Origin: an uncultured Ruminococcus sp.
Lineage (GTDB): Bacteria > Bacillota > Clostridia > Oscillospirales > Ruminococcaceae
Assembly: GCA_937902395.1 (NCBI GenBank)
Contig: CALGTV010000054.1
Coordinates: 1 to 12,287 of the forward strand
Length of the DNA stretch: 12,287 bases
Reading direction: 5' to 3'
Position numbers and translations under genes: made by a program. The notes under the pieces are model-generated. The model did not search any database. It saw nothing but the letters and a program-made list of their open reading frames with translations, and had not been told where the DNA came from. Each line of letters begins with the position of its first letter. Within the stretch, counting starts at the first letter, position 1. Shown one piece after another: positions 1 through 6,376 of the stretch.

Positions 1-196
1 TTTTCCAACGGAAAAACATTGATTATTGAAAAATAATTTTTATTTTCTACTTTTTGCATAATTATCAACAGCATTTTTTATTTATGGTCAACAATATTTA
101 CTGTTATTTTTTTATTCATGTATAGTTAAAAATATTTCACAGCTTTTTATTAAATTACTGTCACAAAAATTCCTGAGTGTTTTTTCTCTTTTCACA

Positions 197-229
197 TTTT
201 TTCACAGCTCTTTCATATATGTGAAAAAA
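197..229. repeat. Perfect 10-bp inverted repeat upstream of htrA
   Basis: TTTTTTCACA at 197-206 is exactly complementary to TGTGAAAAAA at 220-229, with a 13-base spacer. It sits about 45 bases upstream of the candidate -35 element at 272. The arms contain the TCACA motif that recurs through the leader. It could be an operator for a dimeric regulator of the stress protease gene. A terminator is less likely because the stem is AT-rich and no T-run follows. Confidence 0.5.
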
Positions 230-271
230 TCATCACAAATTATTTTTCTTATTTTTACATTCAGTGCATTT

Positions 272-301
272 TTGTTTCACAAAAGACAGGTATACTATAA
301 T
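272..301 (+). promoter_or_regulatory. Candidate sigma-A promoter of htrA
   Basis: A perfect TATAAT lies at 296-301. A weak -35-like TTGTTT lies at 272-277 with an 18-base spacer. The overlapping TATACT at 291-296 is an alternative -10 but has no well-spaced -35. The promoter would start transcription about 40 bases before the htrA start codon. A poor -35 with a perfect -10 is compatible with help from an activator, but that is inference. Confidence 0.5.
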
Positions 302-348
302 CATCAAAGGAAAACAAACACTCTCCAAAGAAAAGGAACGTGATTATA

Positions 349-1659
349 ATGAATGAATACAATTTCAATATTGAGGAAATCGAAGGCACAGGCGCAGAAA
401 ACGGAAATACTCCCTCACCAAAAAAACCTAAGAAGAATACAGCGCTGAAAATTGCTGCATCCCTTATGGCTATGACCCTTGTTTCAGCAAGTTCAATCGG
501 AGTATATCGCCATTTTTCAGAGCCGAAAGCTGATACTGTCGTTTCGGAATCTTCACAGGCTGCCGAAAATGAAAGTATCAAAGCAGAAAATGTAAGTATG
601 CTTCACATCTCCGAAAATACCGACGGAGTGCTTACAACTGAGGAAGTTGTTAAAAAAGTTATGCCCTCTGTAGTAGGTATAAAGTCTGAATTTGAAATGC
701 CTCAGCAAAGCAATAACAGCTTCGGCGGTTTCGGCGGATTTGGTGATTTCTTCGGATTCGGTGACGGATACGAAAGTCAGATTCCTCAGGAAAATCCCAT
801 TGGTACAGGTACAGGTGTGGTTATCTCTGAGGACGGCTATATCGTAACAAATGCCCATGTTATTTATGACAGCCAAAGCGGTATGGGATTGGCAAATGAT
901 ATCGAAGTGCTTGTGGAAGATGATACCTACACAGCTGAAATTATAGGCTATGACGTTGACTGTGACCTTGCTGTACTGAAAATTGAAGCTGAGGGGCTTA
1001 CTCCTGCCGAATTCGGCGACAGCGATGCACTTAATCTTGGCGAAGATGTTACTGCTATCGGAAATCCACTTGGTCTTGACCTTATGAATACCGTTACAAA
1101 GGGCATAGTATCCGGACTTAACAGAAACGTCACAATAAATGACAAGTCAATGAGCCTTATACAGACTGATACTGCCATAAACGAGGGAAATTCCGGCGGT
1201 CCTCTTATTAACAAATACGGTCAGGTTATCGGTATAAACTCCTCTAAAATGTCAAGCAGCGGATTCGGCTCGGCTTCAATCGAGGGTATCTGCTTTGCAA
1301 TCCCCTCAAATAAGGTTTCAGACGTTGTTGAGGACTTCCTGACATATGGCTATGTCAAGGGCAAGCCACAGCTTGGTATAAGCTGCCGTGATGTTACTGC
1401 GGAAATTTCTCAGATGTACGATATGCCTCTGGGTGTATACGTCGTTGAGGTTACAGAGGGCAGTGCCGCTGAAAAGGCTGGTCTGAAAAAGAGCGATATT
1501 ATTACAGCTGTTGATGATGTCAAGGTTGAAACAGCAGCTGAACTGACAGCTCAGAAGAATCTCCATATGGCAGGCGATGAAATCAAACTGACGTATATGC
1601 GCAACGGCGAAGAAATGACAGCAACACTTGTTCTTGACGAAATGACTGAAAATGCATAA
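349..1659 (+). CDS. htrA: HtrA/DegP-family membrane-anchored serine protease
   Basis: This is a trypsin-like protease (S1C family) that degrades misfolded proteins outside the membrane. The product has 436 residues: a short cytoplasmic head, one membrane segment (about 33-52), a Gly/Phe-rich linker (about 124-140), the protease domain and one C-terminal PDZ domain (about 340-430). The catalytic triad is visible as His170 (in TNAHVI), Asp206 (in DLAVLKI) and Ser282 (in GNSGGPL). An in-frame GTG at 340 is one base after the AAAGGAA ribosome binding site and so too close. The ATG at 349 has normal spacing and is chosen. The domain order matches Bacillus HtrA/HtrB, which respond to envelope stress. 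It is the only + strand gene in the window and appears monocistronic. Confidence 0.95.
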   Translation: MNEYNFNIEEIEGTGAENGNTPSPKKPKKNTALKIAASLMAMTLVSASSIGVYRHFSEPKADTVVSESSQAAENESIKAENVSMLHISENTDGVLTTEEVVKKVMPSVVGIKSEFEMPQQSNNSFGGFGGFGDFFGFGDGYESQIPQENPIGTGTGVVISEDGYIVTNAHVIYDSQSGMGLANDIEVLVEDDTYTAEIIGYDVDCDLAVLKIEAEGLTPAEFGDSDALNLGEDVTAIGNPLGLDLMNTVTKGIVSGLNRNVTINDKSMSLIQTDTAINEGNSGGPLINKYGQVIGINSSKMSSSGFGSASIEGICFAIPSNKVSDVVEDFLTYGYVKGKPQLGISCRDVTAEISQMYDMPLGVYVVEVTEGSAAEKAGLKKSDIITAVDDVKVETAAELTAQKNLHMAGDEIKLTYMRNGEEMTATLVLDEMTENA

Positions 1660-1665
1660 CACAAG

Positions 1666-1692
1666 AAAAAGGCGGACTTCAATTGTCCGCCT
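1666..1692. terminator. Rho-independent terminator between htrA and mntP
   Basis: The stem AGGCGGAC (1670-1677) pairs with GTCCGCCT (1685-1692) around a 7-base loop. It starts 11 bases after the htrA stop, as expected for an htrA terminator, but no good T-run follows on the + strand. On the - strand the stem is followed directly by five T (complement of 1666-1670), so it is a textbook terminator for leftward transcription from mntP. It probably serves both converging units. Confidence 0.8.
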
Positions 1693-1722
1693 ATGTGTAT
1701 TGAAAAAGCTGTAGTAATTTTC

Positions 1723-1840
1723 AAGTGGACGCTCTCTCTTGCAGAGCGCTTGAACGCTACGCAGGGCTTTGCCCTGCACCCACCAGAGACGCTGTCTCTG
1801 GACTCTGCTAAAGGGCTTCGCCCTTTAGAATCCCTTTTTC
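1723..1840. repeat. Array of four tandem hairpins, likely dispersed intergenic repeat
   Basis: Four inverted repeats follow each other closely. The first is imperfect: CGCTCT (1730-1735) pairs with AGAGCG (1743-1748). The second is GCAGGGC-TTT-GCCCTGC (1761-1777). The third is CCAGAGAC-GCT-GTCTCTGG (1783-1801). The fourth is CTAAAGGGC-TTC-GCCCTTTAG (1808-1828), followed by TCCCTTTTT. The last three have perfect 7-9 bp stems with 3-base loops. Base composition is far more GC-rich than the htrA leader. The array lies directly after the mntP stop codon, so the mntP transcript would carry all four. The form resembles REP-like or MITE-like intergenic elements, but copy number cannot be judged from one window. 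The fourth hairpin plus T-run could also terminate htrA read-through. Confidence 0.65.
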
Positions 1841-1841
1841 T

Positions 1842-2408
1842 TCACTTCATCAACCCATCACACAAAAGTTTTATTCCGATAAGTACAAGTACAATTCCAC
1901 CTGCAAGCTCCGCTTTTTTCTCGTATTTGCTGCCAAAACGGTTGCCGATTACAACTCCTGCAAGGCATACCACAAAGGTTATCGCCGCAATTACTGACAC
2001 AGACAGCATAATATTTGTTTTCTGCGCCGCAAAGATTACTCCCACTGCTAAGGCGTCAATACTTGTGGCTATGGCAAGAATAAAAAGCTCCTTTATATCA
2101 AGCTTGTATTCGCCGCTGACGCTTTCATCATCGCCGCCTTTTATTACCTCATATATCATCTTTCCACCGATAAATCCGAGGAGAATAAAGGCTATCCAAT
2201 GGCTGTATGTACTGATAAACTGCTCAAATTTGCTGCCGAGAAAATAACCCAGAAGCGGCATAAGCCCCTGAAATACTCCGAAAAATAATGCTGTAATTGT
2301 CGCTCCCTTGTAGTCGATTTTCTTCATGCTAAGTCCCTTGCACACGGACACGGAAAATGCATCCATTGCAAGTCCCAGAGATAAAAGCAAAAGTTCTGTA
2401 ATTCCCAT
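1842..2408 (-). CDS. mntP: Manganese efflux pump MntP
   Basis: This small membrane protein exports Mn2+ and protects the cell from manganese excess. The product has 188 residues, close to the family norm, and is almost entirely hydrophobic with about six membrane segments. It shows an internal two-fold repeat typical of the family: AMDAFSVS near the N-terminus and SIDALAVG in the second half. Asp16 and Asp118 fall at the same numbers as the functionally important aspartates of E. coli MntP. The start is ATG with AAGGAG upstream, the binding site overlapping the stop of the preceding acetyltransferase gene. The gap is only 2 bases, so translation is probably coupled. No manganese (yybP-ykoY) riboswitch is visible before it, unlike many mntP genes. 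Confidence 0.93.
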   Translation of the reverse strand: MGITELLLLSLGLAMDAFSVSVCKGLSMKKIDYKGATITALFFGVFQGLMPLLGYFLGSKFEQFISTYSHWIAFILLGFIGGKMIYEVIKGGDDESVSGEYKLDIKELFILAIATSIDALAVGVIFAAQKTNIMLSVSVIAAITFVVCLAGVVIGNRFGSKYEKKAELAGGIVLVLIGIKLLCDGLMK

Positions 2409-2410
2409 AT

Positions 2411-2917
2411 TTACTCCTTAATCAAATACTCCATTATATAATCGTCCATAACATAGCCGCCGCCGATATCAGTAACGGCAGTATCAACAGTTACAAAACC
2501 AATTTTCTTGTATACCTCTATTGCATGGTCATTGTGCTTATTAACCGTGAGATATACTCGTTTTTTCCCGATTTTACGTGCTTCATCAAAAATGTAATTC
2601 ATCATTGCGGTGGCAATTCCCCTGCCCCGTTTATCTTTGTGCAAGTAAAATTTGCTGAGGAAAAGACGGTCGTCGGATTCGGGCTTTATACCAATATAGC
2701 CGCATAATTCCCCGTTATCACGGACAGAAAAATATGAATATCCCTGATTTTCAATCTGCTCAGTCATAGAAGCAAGGGATTGAAATTTCTCGACCATATA
2801 GTCTACCTGTCCCTGTACAAGTAATTCGCCGTAGCACTCATGCCATATCTCATCTGCAACAACCGCAATTTCACGAAGTTCAGGATAATATTTCACTCTT
2901 TTAATTTCAACACTCAT
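2411..2917 (-). CDS. GNAT-family N-acetyltransferase
   Basis: This is a predicted acetyl-CoA-dependent N-acetyltransferase of 168 residues; the substrate is unknown. The acetyl-CoA pyrophosphate-binding motif (R/Q-x-x-G-x-G/A) appears as KRGRGIAT at about 96-103, after the strand LSKFYLHKD. The second GNAT motif, NDHAIEVYKKIGF, lies at 129-141. The layout, with the YGELLVQGQVDYM stretch near the N-terminus, is that of small free-standing GNAT enzymes. The start is ATG with an AGGTG binding site inside the end of the upstream gene. Gaps of 2 bases on both sides place it in the middle of a three-gene operon with another GNAT gene and mntP. Confidence 0.88.
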   Translation of the reverse strand: MSVEIKRVKYYPELREIAVVADEIWHECYGELLVQGQVDYMVEKFQSLASMTEQIENQGYSYFSVRDNGELCGYIGIKPESDDRLFLSKFYLHKDKRGRGIATAMMNYIFDEARKIGKKRVYLTVNKHNDHAIEVYKKIGFVTVDTAVTDIGGGYVMDDYIMEYLIKE

Positions 2918-2919
2918 AA

Positions 2920-3468
2920 TTACACCTGCTTTTCAATAATCTTCATATCCACAATTTTTAACAATATGCCTGCCCAGTCCTTTATAAGTCTGTGGTATTC
3001 CTCCGCTGTAACGCTTCCGCCTATACCCATTACATCATATACAACCGGTCCCTCTTTTATGCAGCAGGGCAAGTCCTGAAAGCCACAATGGAGATAAAAA
3101 TTATGCCTGTTCACTCTCTGCTCATAATTTTCAGCGGATTTATCAAGCTGTTCCCTTGCAAGAAAAAGCCGTCTGCCCTTGTATTTTTCCTTTAACGCAT
3201 CAATTATTTTTGTACCGTAGCCATGACCTCTTTTTGAATCCTCAACGGCAAGGTAAAAGATATATGCGAGCTTTTCGTCACACACCATATAGGCAAAACC
3301 GATAAATTCGCCCTTATCCCTTGCCACAAGCATTTCGGATTTTCCCATTTTCTCCCTGTTCATCATTATAAAATAGGGGCATCGTTCTTCAAAGGGGAAT
3401 GCTGTTAGATAAAGCCTTTTAACCTGTTTTTTATCGGATTTGCTGTATTTTTCAAGAATTATTGACAT
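2920..3468 (-). CDS. GNAT-family N-acetyltransferase
   Basis: This is a second predicted N-acetyltransferase, 182 residues, first gene of the unit with the other GNAT gene and mntP. The acetyl-CoA loop is SKRGHGYGTKII at about 78-89, after the strand IFYLAVEDS. The C-terminal helix motif NRHNFYLHCGF lies at 120-130. It differs clearly from its neighbour outside these motifs, so a recent tandem duplication is unlikely. A C-terminal tail of about 35 residues, beyond the core fold, has no recognised function. The start is ATG with AGGTG upstream. A 9-bp hairpin ends only a few bases before that binding site. Substrate unknown. Confidence 0.86.
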   Translation of the reverse strand: MSIILEKYSKSDKKQVKRLYLTAFPFEERCPYFIMMNREKMGKSEMLVARDKGEFIGFAYMVCDEKLAYIFYLAVEDSKRGHGYGTKIIDALKEKYKGRRLFLAREQLDKSAENYEQRVNRHNFYLHCGFQDLPCCIKEGPVVYDVMGIGGSVTAEEYHRLIKDWAGILLKIVDMKIIEKQV

Positions 3469-3486
3469 AGTTCACCTCAATGAAAC

Positions 3487-3518
3487 AAGCGGACAGAGCA
3501 ATATTGCAATGTCCGCTT
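3487..3518 (-). terminator. Hairpin after yebC, terminator or attenuator
   Basis: AAGCGGACA (3487-3495) pairs perfectly with TGTCCGCTT (3510-3518), and the loop contains the palindrome GCAATATTGC (3498-3507). On the - strand it follows the yebC stop by about 15 bases. The tail after it is only moderately T-rich (GTTTCATT). It probably ends most transcripts of the obg-mrnC-yebC unit. Because no clear promoter is seen before the GNAT gene, leaky termination may supply the GNAT-GNAT-mntP unit. Confidence 0.65.
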
Positions 3519-3533
3519 AATAATTTCCTGTTA

Positions 3534-4268
3534 TTAGTCTTCCTCTGGCATCTCCCAGTTGTGATATACATTCTGAACATCGTCGTTATCTTCAAGATGT
3601 TCAAGGAGAAGATTCATCTTCTTGATATGCTCCTCATCTGTAAGTGCTGTATAATTTGCAGGAATACGGTCTGTTTCAGCGGAAAGTACATTGTAGCCCT
3701 TAGCTGTAAGTCCCTCTCTCAGCTCGTGGAGAGCCTCAGGAGCACACTCAATTTCAACGCTTTCCTCAGTGATATCGAAATCATCACCGCCGCATTCAAA
3801 TACATCTTCCATAACAGCATCCTCGTCAAGACCGTTATTTTCAAGAATAACGATTCCCTTTGTTGTGAACATAAAGGATACACAGCCTGTTGTGCCGAGA
3901 TTTCCGCCGTATTTGTCGAAATAGTGACGTACATCACCTGCTGTACGGTTCTTGTTATCAGTAAGGCACTCAACGATAACAGCTACACCATTTGGACCAT
4001 AGCCCTCATATACCATTGTTTCGTAATTATTCTTATCCTCGCCGCCTGCCGCTTTCTTGATAACTCGCTCAATGTTATCGTTAGGCACGTTATTAGCCTT
4101 TGCCTTAGCGATAAGATCACGAAGCTTGCTGTTGTTGTTAGGGTCAGGACCGCCCTCTCTTACAACAACTGTAATTTCTCTGCCGATTTTTGTAAAGATT
4201 TTACCCTTTGCAGCGTCGGTAGCTTCTTTTTTACGCTTGATATTATTCCATTTTGAATGACCTGACAT
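3534..4268 (-). CDS. yebC: YebC/PmpR family protein (TACO1-like)
   Basis: The product has 244 residues and is full length for the family. It starts with the hallmark MSGHSKWNNIK, followed by the basic stretch RKKEATDAAKGKIFTKIGRE, and carries GGPDPNNN and a GYGPNGVA segment typical of YebC. Family members were first described as DNA-binding regulators (PmpR). More recent work on YebC/TACO1 proteins links them to translation of difficult sequences such as proline stretches. The location at the end of a ribosome-assembly gene cluster fits a translation role better, but this is inference. The start is ATG with AGGAG 9 bases upstream. The gap to mrnC is 27 bases, so it is probably co-transcribed with mrnC and obg. 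Confidence 0.95.
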   Translation of the reverse strand: MSGHSKWNNIKRKKEATDAAKGKIFTKIGREITVVVREGGPDPNNNSKLRDLIAKAKANNVPNDNIERVIKKAAGGEDKNNYETMVYEGYGPNGVAVIVECLTDNKNRTAGDVRHYFDKYGGNLGTTGCVSFMFTTKGIVILENNGLDEDAVMEDVFECGGDDFDITEESVEIECAPEALHELREGLTAKGYNVLSAETDRIPANYTALTDEEHIKKMNLLLEHLEDNDDVQNVYHNWEMPEED

Positions 4269-4295
4269 TTTTCAGCTCTCCTTTATCTATCGACA

Positions 4296-4700
4296 TCAAT
4301 TGCCGATTATTTCATTTATATCAACATCCTGCATAGCAACGTCGAATAATTCTGCTATTCGCTCTGTATCGCTAAGCAGATATAAAAATCCTAAAAGACA
4401 TTCAACCGCCGTAGCTCTGCGGTATTCCGCCGCTTCCGCATGTTTGGGAATATTGTTTCCTGTAGCATTTCTGCCCCTTTTCAGCACTGACATTTCCTTT
4501 TCAGTCAGCACTTCCGATATCTTATCGTATACCTTTGACTGAAATTCAGCGCATACAAGCTTTATTTTCGCTGAATGAAGCTTTGAAGCAGGCATATTCG
4601 CACTTCTCAACAGCTTTTCCCTTACAAGTGTATCGTATACACTATCTCCTAAAAATGCAAGGGTAAGGGGACTGTACATATTTACATCACGTTCTGTCAT
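4296..4700 (-). CDS. mrnC: Mini-ribonuclease III
   Basis: Mini-III is an RNase III-like enzyme without a double-stranded-RNA-binding domain. In Bacillus it matures the ends of 23S rRNA precursors. The product is 134 residues, the usual length. Diagnostic parts are AFLGDSVYD near the N-terminus (catalytic Asp19), LKRGRNA in the middle and AVECLLGFLYLL near the end, whose Glu is the second expected metal ligand. A longer frame opens at a TTG at 4742 inside obg, but it has no binding site there. The ATG at 4700 has GAGGG just upstream, adjoining the obg stop codon, and gives the family's normal N-terminus. The 10-base gap to obg implies translational coupling. Confidence 0.93.
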   Translation of the reverse strand: MTERDVNMYSPLTLAFLGDSVYDTLVREKLLRSANMPASKLHSAKIKLVCAEFQSKVYDKISEVLTEKEMSVLKRGRNATGNNIPKHAEAAEYRRATAVECLLGFLYLLSDTERIAELFDVAMQDVDINEIIGN

Positions 4701-4710
4701 ATGTCCCTCA

Positions 4711-5988
4711 TCAGTATACGAAATCAAATTCAAAGCCTTCAAGGTTTACGGTATCGCCGTCCTGAACGCCCATTTCTTCAAGCTTTGCAATAATTCCGCT
4801 GTTGATAAGAACGCGCTGGAAGTACTGGAGTGAAGAATAATCGTCGGGGTCAACAGTACGCATAATAGGCTGCATCCACGGTGCTTCGACGTAATATACG
4901 CCGTCCTCCAGAACGACCTCAAACTTTTTGCCAATACCAAGCATATCATCAAGTTCTTGCTGAGGTATAGGCTCAGCCTCATACTCTTTGATAGGCGGCA
5001 GAGTTTCAAGCACCTCTGCTATCTTCATGACAAGCTCGTGTGTTCCCTGAGTTGTAGCAGCTGAGATACAGAAGAAATCCATTCCCTGTTCCTCAATAAA
5101 TGCGCGGAATTCGGCAATCTGCTCCTCTGTTGCCATATCTGATTTATTGGCGGCAATAATCTGAGGACGAAGTGCAAGTTCCTCGTCGAACTTTGCAAGC
5201 TCCTGATTGATTATGCGGAAATCTTCCTTTGGGTCACGTCCCTCAATGCCCGAAACGTCCACAACATGGACAATCAGACGGCATCTTTCAACGTGGCGGA
5301 GGAACTCATGACCAAGACCTACTCCGTCACCTGCGCCCTCAATAAGTCCGGGGATATCCGCCATAACGAATGAGCGCTCCTCCCCTGTCTTGACAACGCC
5401 AAGCACGGGCGTGAGGGTTGTAAAGTGATAATTTGCAATCTTAGGCTTTGCGGCGCTTACAACAGAGATTAATGTGGATTTTCCAACATTAGGGAATCCC
5501 ACAAGACCTACGTCAGCAAGAAGCTTCAATTCAAGAGTAACCTCAAATTCCTCGCCGGGAAAGCCGGGCTTTGAGAATCGGGGAATCTGTCTTGTGGAAG
5601 TGGCAAAACGGGCATTTCCCTTACCGCCGTTTCCTCCTTTAGCAAGGATTTTAGGCTCGTCCGTTGACATATCTGCCATGATACGACCTGTATTGGCATC
5701 GCGGACAAGGGTTCCGCGGGGAACTTTTATAATAAGCGGCTCGGCACTTTTGCCTGTGCAGTTACGTGAGGAGCCGTTCTGTCCTCTTTCAGCCACATAT
5801 TTTCTCTTGTAGCGGAAATCAATAAGAGTTGAGAAGTTGTCGTCTACAACGAATACAACATCTCCGCCCTTGCCGCCGTCGCCGCCGTCAGGACCGCCTG
5901 ATGCAACATATTTTTCTCTGTGGAAGGAAACCGCGCCGTCGCCGCCGTCTCCAGCCTTGATTTTAATTTTAGCCTTATCAACGAACAT
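4711..5988 (-). CDS. obg: Obg/CgtA ribosome-assembly GTPase
   Basis: Obg is an essential GTPase that binds the 50S subunit late in assembly and links it to (p)ppGpp and growth control. The product is 425 residues. The N-terminal glycine-rich Obg fold (1-158) contains runs such as AGDGGDGAV and GGPDGGDGGKGGDVV. The G domain shows the P-loop GFPNVGKS (164-171), DIPGLIEGAG (211-220), NKSD (281-284) and SAAT (309-312). A C-terminal OCT domain (about 345-425) is present, as in Bacillus and other Firmicute Obg proteins. The start ATG is preceded by a strong AAGGAGG. The gene follows rpmA after about 100 bases containing a terminator and a second hairpin. The rplU-prp-rpmA-obg order is widely conserved. 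Confidence 0.97.
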   Translation of the reverse strand: MFVDKAKIKIKAGDGGDGAVSFHREKYVASGGPDGGDGGKGGDVVFVVDDNFSTLIDFRYKRKYVAERGQNGSSRNCTGKSAEPLIIKVPRGTLVRDANTGRIMADMSTDEPKILAKGGNGGKGNARFATSTRQIPRFSKPGFPGEEFEVTLELKLLADVGLVGFPNVGKSTLISVVSAAKPKIANYHFTTLTPVLGVVKTGEERSFVMADIPGLIEGAGDGVGLGHEFLRHVERCRLIVHVVDVSGIEGRDPKEDFRIINQELAKFDEELALRPQIIAANKSDMATEEQIAEFRAFIEEQGMDFFCISAATTQGTHELVMKIAEVLETLPPIKEYEAEPIPQQELDDMLGIGKKFEVVLEDGVYYVEAPWMQPIMRTVDPDDYSSLQYFQRVLINSGIIAKLEEMGVQDGDTVNLEGFEFDFVY

Positions 5989-6016
5989 TTTTACCTCCTT
6001 GAAAGTCGGGAGTATC

Positions 6017-6035
6017 TTCCGCAGAATATGCGGAA
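6017..6035 (-). other. Leader hairpin before obg
   Basis: TTCCGCA (6017-6023) pairs with TGCGGAA (6029-6035) around a 5-base loop. On the - strand it lies after the rpmA terminator and about 20 bases before the obg ribosome binding site. No T-run follows, so it is not a terminator. It could stabilise the obg message after processing or be part of a regulatory leader. No known family is recognised. Confidence 0.4.
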
Positions 6036-6044
6036 ATATCTAAT

Positions 6045-6073
6045 GAAAAATCCCAAGCAAAAGCTCGGGATTT
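6045..6073 (-). terminator. Terminator downstream of rpmA
   Basis: AAATCCC (6048-6054) pairs with GGGATTT (6067-6073); after one A-C mismatch the inner stem AGC/GCT closes on an AAAA loop (6059-6062). On the - strand the stem ends in a run of five T (complement of 6046-6050). It sits about 20 bases after the rpmA stop and before obg. It probably reduces expression of the obg part relative to the ribosomal protein genes. No strong internal promoter for obg is seen, so partial read-through is likely. Confidence 0.8.
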
Positions 6074-6092
6074 ATAACGCAATAGTAAAAGA

Positions 6093-6374
6093 TTACTGCT
6101 CTGCGTAAACAGAAACCTTCTTACGATCCTTGCCAAGACGCTCGAACTTAACTCTTCCGCTTACTGTAGCGAAAATAGTATCGTCAGAACCAATGCCTAC
6201 GCCAACGCCGGGATGGATATGTGTACCTCTCTGGCGAACGAGGATATTACCAGCCTTAACAAACTGACCGTCAGCACGCTTAACGCCAAGTCTCTTGGAC
6301 TCAGAATCACGGCCGTTCTTTGTAGAACCTACACCCTTTTTATGAGCGAAGAACTGCATACTAATCTTAAACAT
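6093..6374 (-). CDS. rpmA: 50S ribosomal protein L27
   Basis: L27 sits near the peptidyl transferase centre, with its N-terminus reaching toward the tRNA ends. The product is 93 residues and highly conserved: HKKGVGSTKNGRDSESKRLG, then the RQRGTHIHPG and VKFERLGKDRKKVSVY segments. It begins with MFKISMQFFA, the Firmicute extension that in Staphylococcus is removed after the FFA sequence by the protease Prp. Cleavage here would leave HKKG as the mature N-terminus. The protease gene lies immediately upstream. The start ATG has a perfect GGAGGTG site that overlaps the end of prp, with a 2-base gap. A terminator follows. Confidence 0.97.
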   Translation of the reverse strand: MFKISMQFFAHKKGVGSTKNGRDSESKRLGVKRADGQFVKAGNILVRQRGTHIHPGVGVGIGSDDTIFATVSGRVKFERLGKDRKKVSVYAEQ

Positions 6375-6376
6375 AC

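Larger units (their letters stand above)
1..348. other. AT-rich intergenic leader upstream of htrA
   Basis: No coding region is supported here. The sequence is extremely AT-rich compared with the genes. It begins with a small hairpin, TTTTCC-AAC-GGAAAA (1-15), cut by the window edge, which may be the end of a neighbour's terminator. From 135 onward the pentamer TCACA occurs six times on the + strand (137, 161, 192, 202, 233, 277). A 10-base direct repeat TTTCACAGCT lies at 135-144 and 200-209. The right part holds a candidate promoter and the htrA ribosome binding site. The short reverse-strand open frame across 261-581 overlaps the start of htrA in antisense and has no convincing start signal, so it is not called. 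Confidence 0.6.

Noticed and set aside
1..260. Possible replication origin, because of AT-richness, a TTATCAACA (62-70) near-match to a DnaA box and several TTTTCACA-like motifs
   Set aside because: There is no perfect DnaA box, no dnaA/dnaN/gyr genes nearby, and near-matches are expected by chance in DNA this AT-rich.
1723..1840. CRISPR-like array
   Set aside because: The four units are different hairpins and not copies of one direct repeat, and there are no uniform spacers or cas genes.
1693..2247. Long + strand open frame of 184 codons
   Set aside because: It runs antisense to mntP and through the hairpin array, has no ribosome binding site and has no recognisable protein features.
2411..3468. 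Tandem duplication of one acetyltransferase gene
   Set aside because: The two proteins share only the general GNAT motifs and differ in length and in the rest of their sequence.
3480..4256. 258-codon + strand open frame
   Set aside because: It is a mirror frame of yebC on the opposite strand. YebC is a clear, full-length family member, and the mirror product is a Cys/Ile-rich shadow with no domain.
4701..4742. N-terminal extension of Mini-III from a TTG inside obg
   Set aside because: There is no binding site for the TTG, while the ATG at 4700 has GAGGG upstream and gives the family's normal start.
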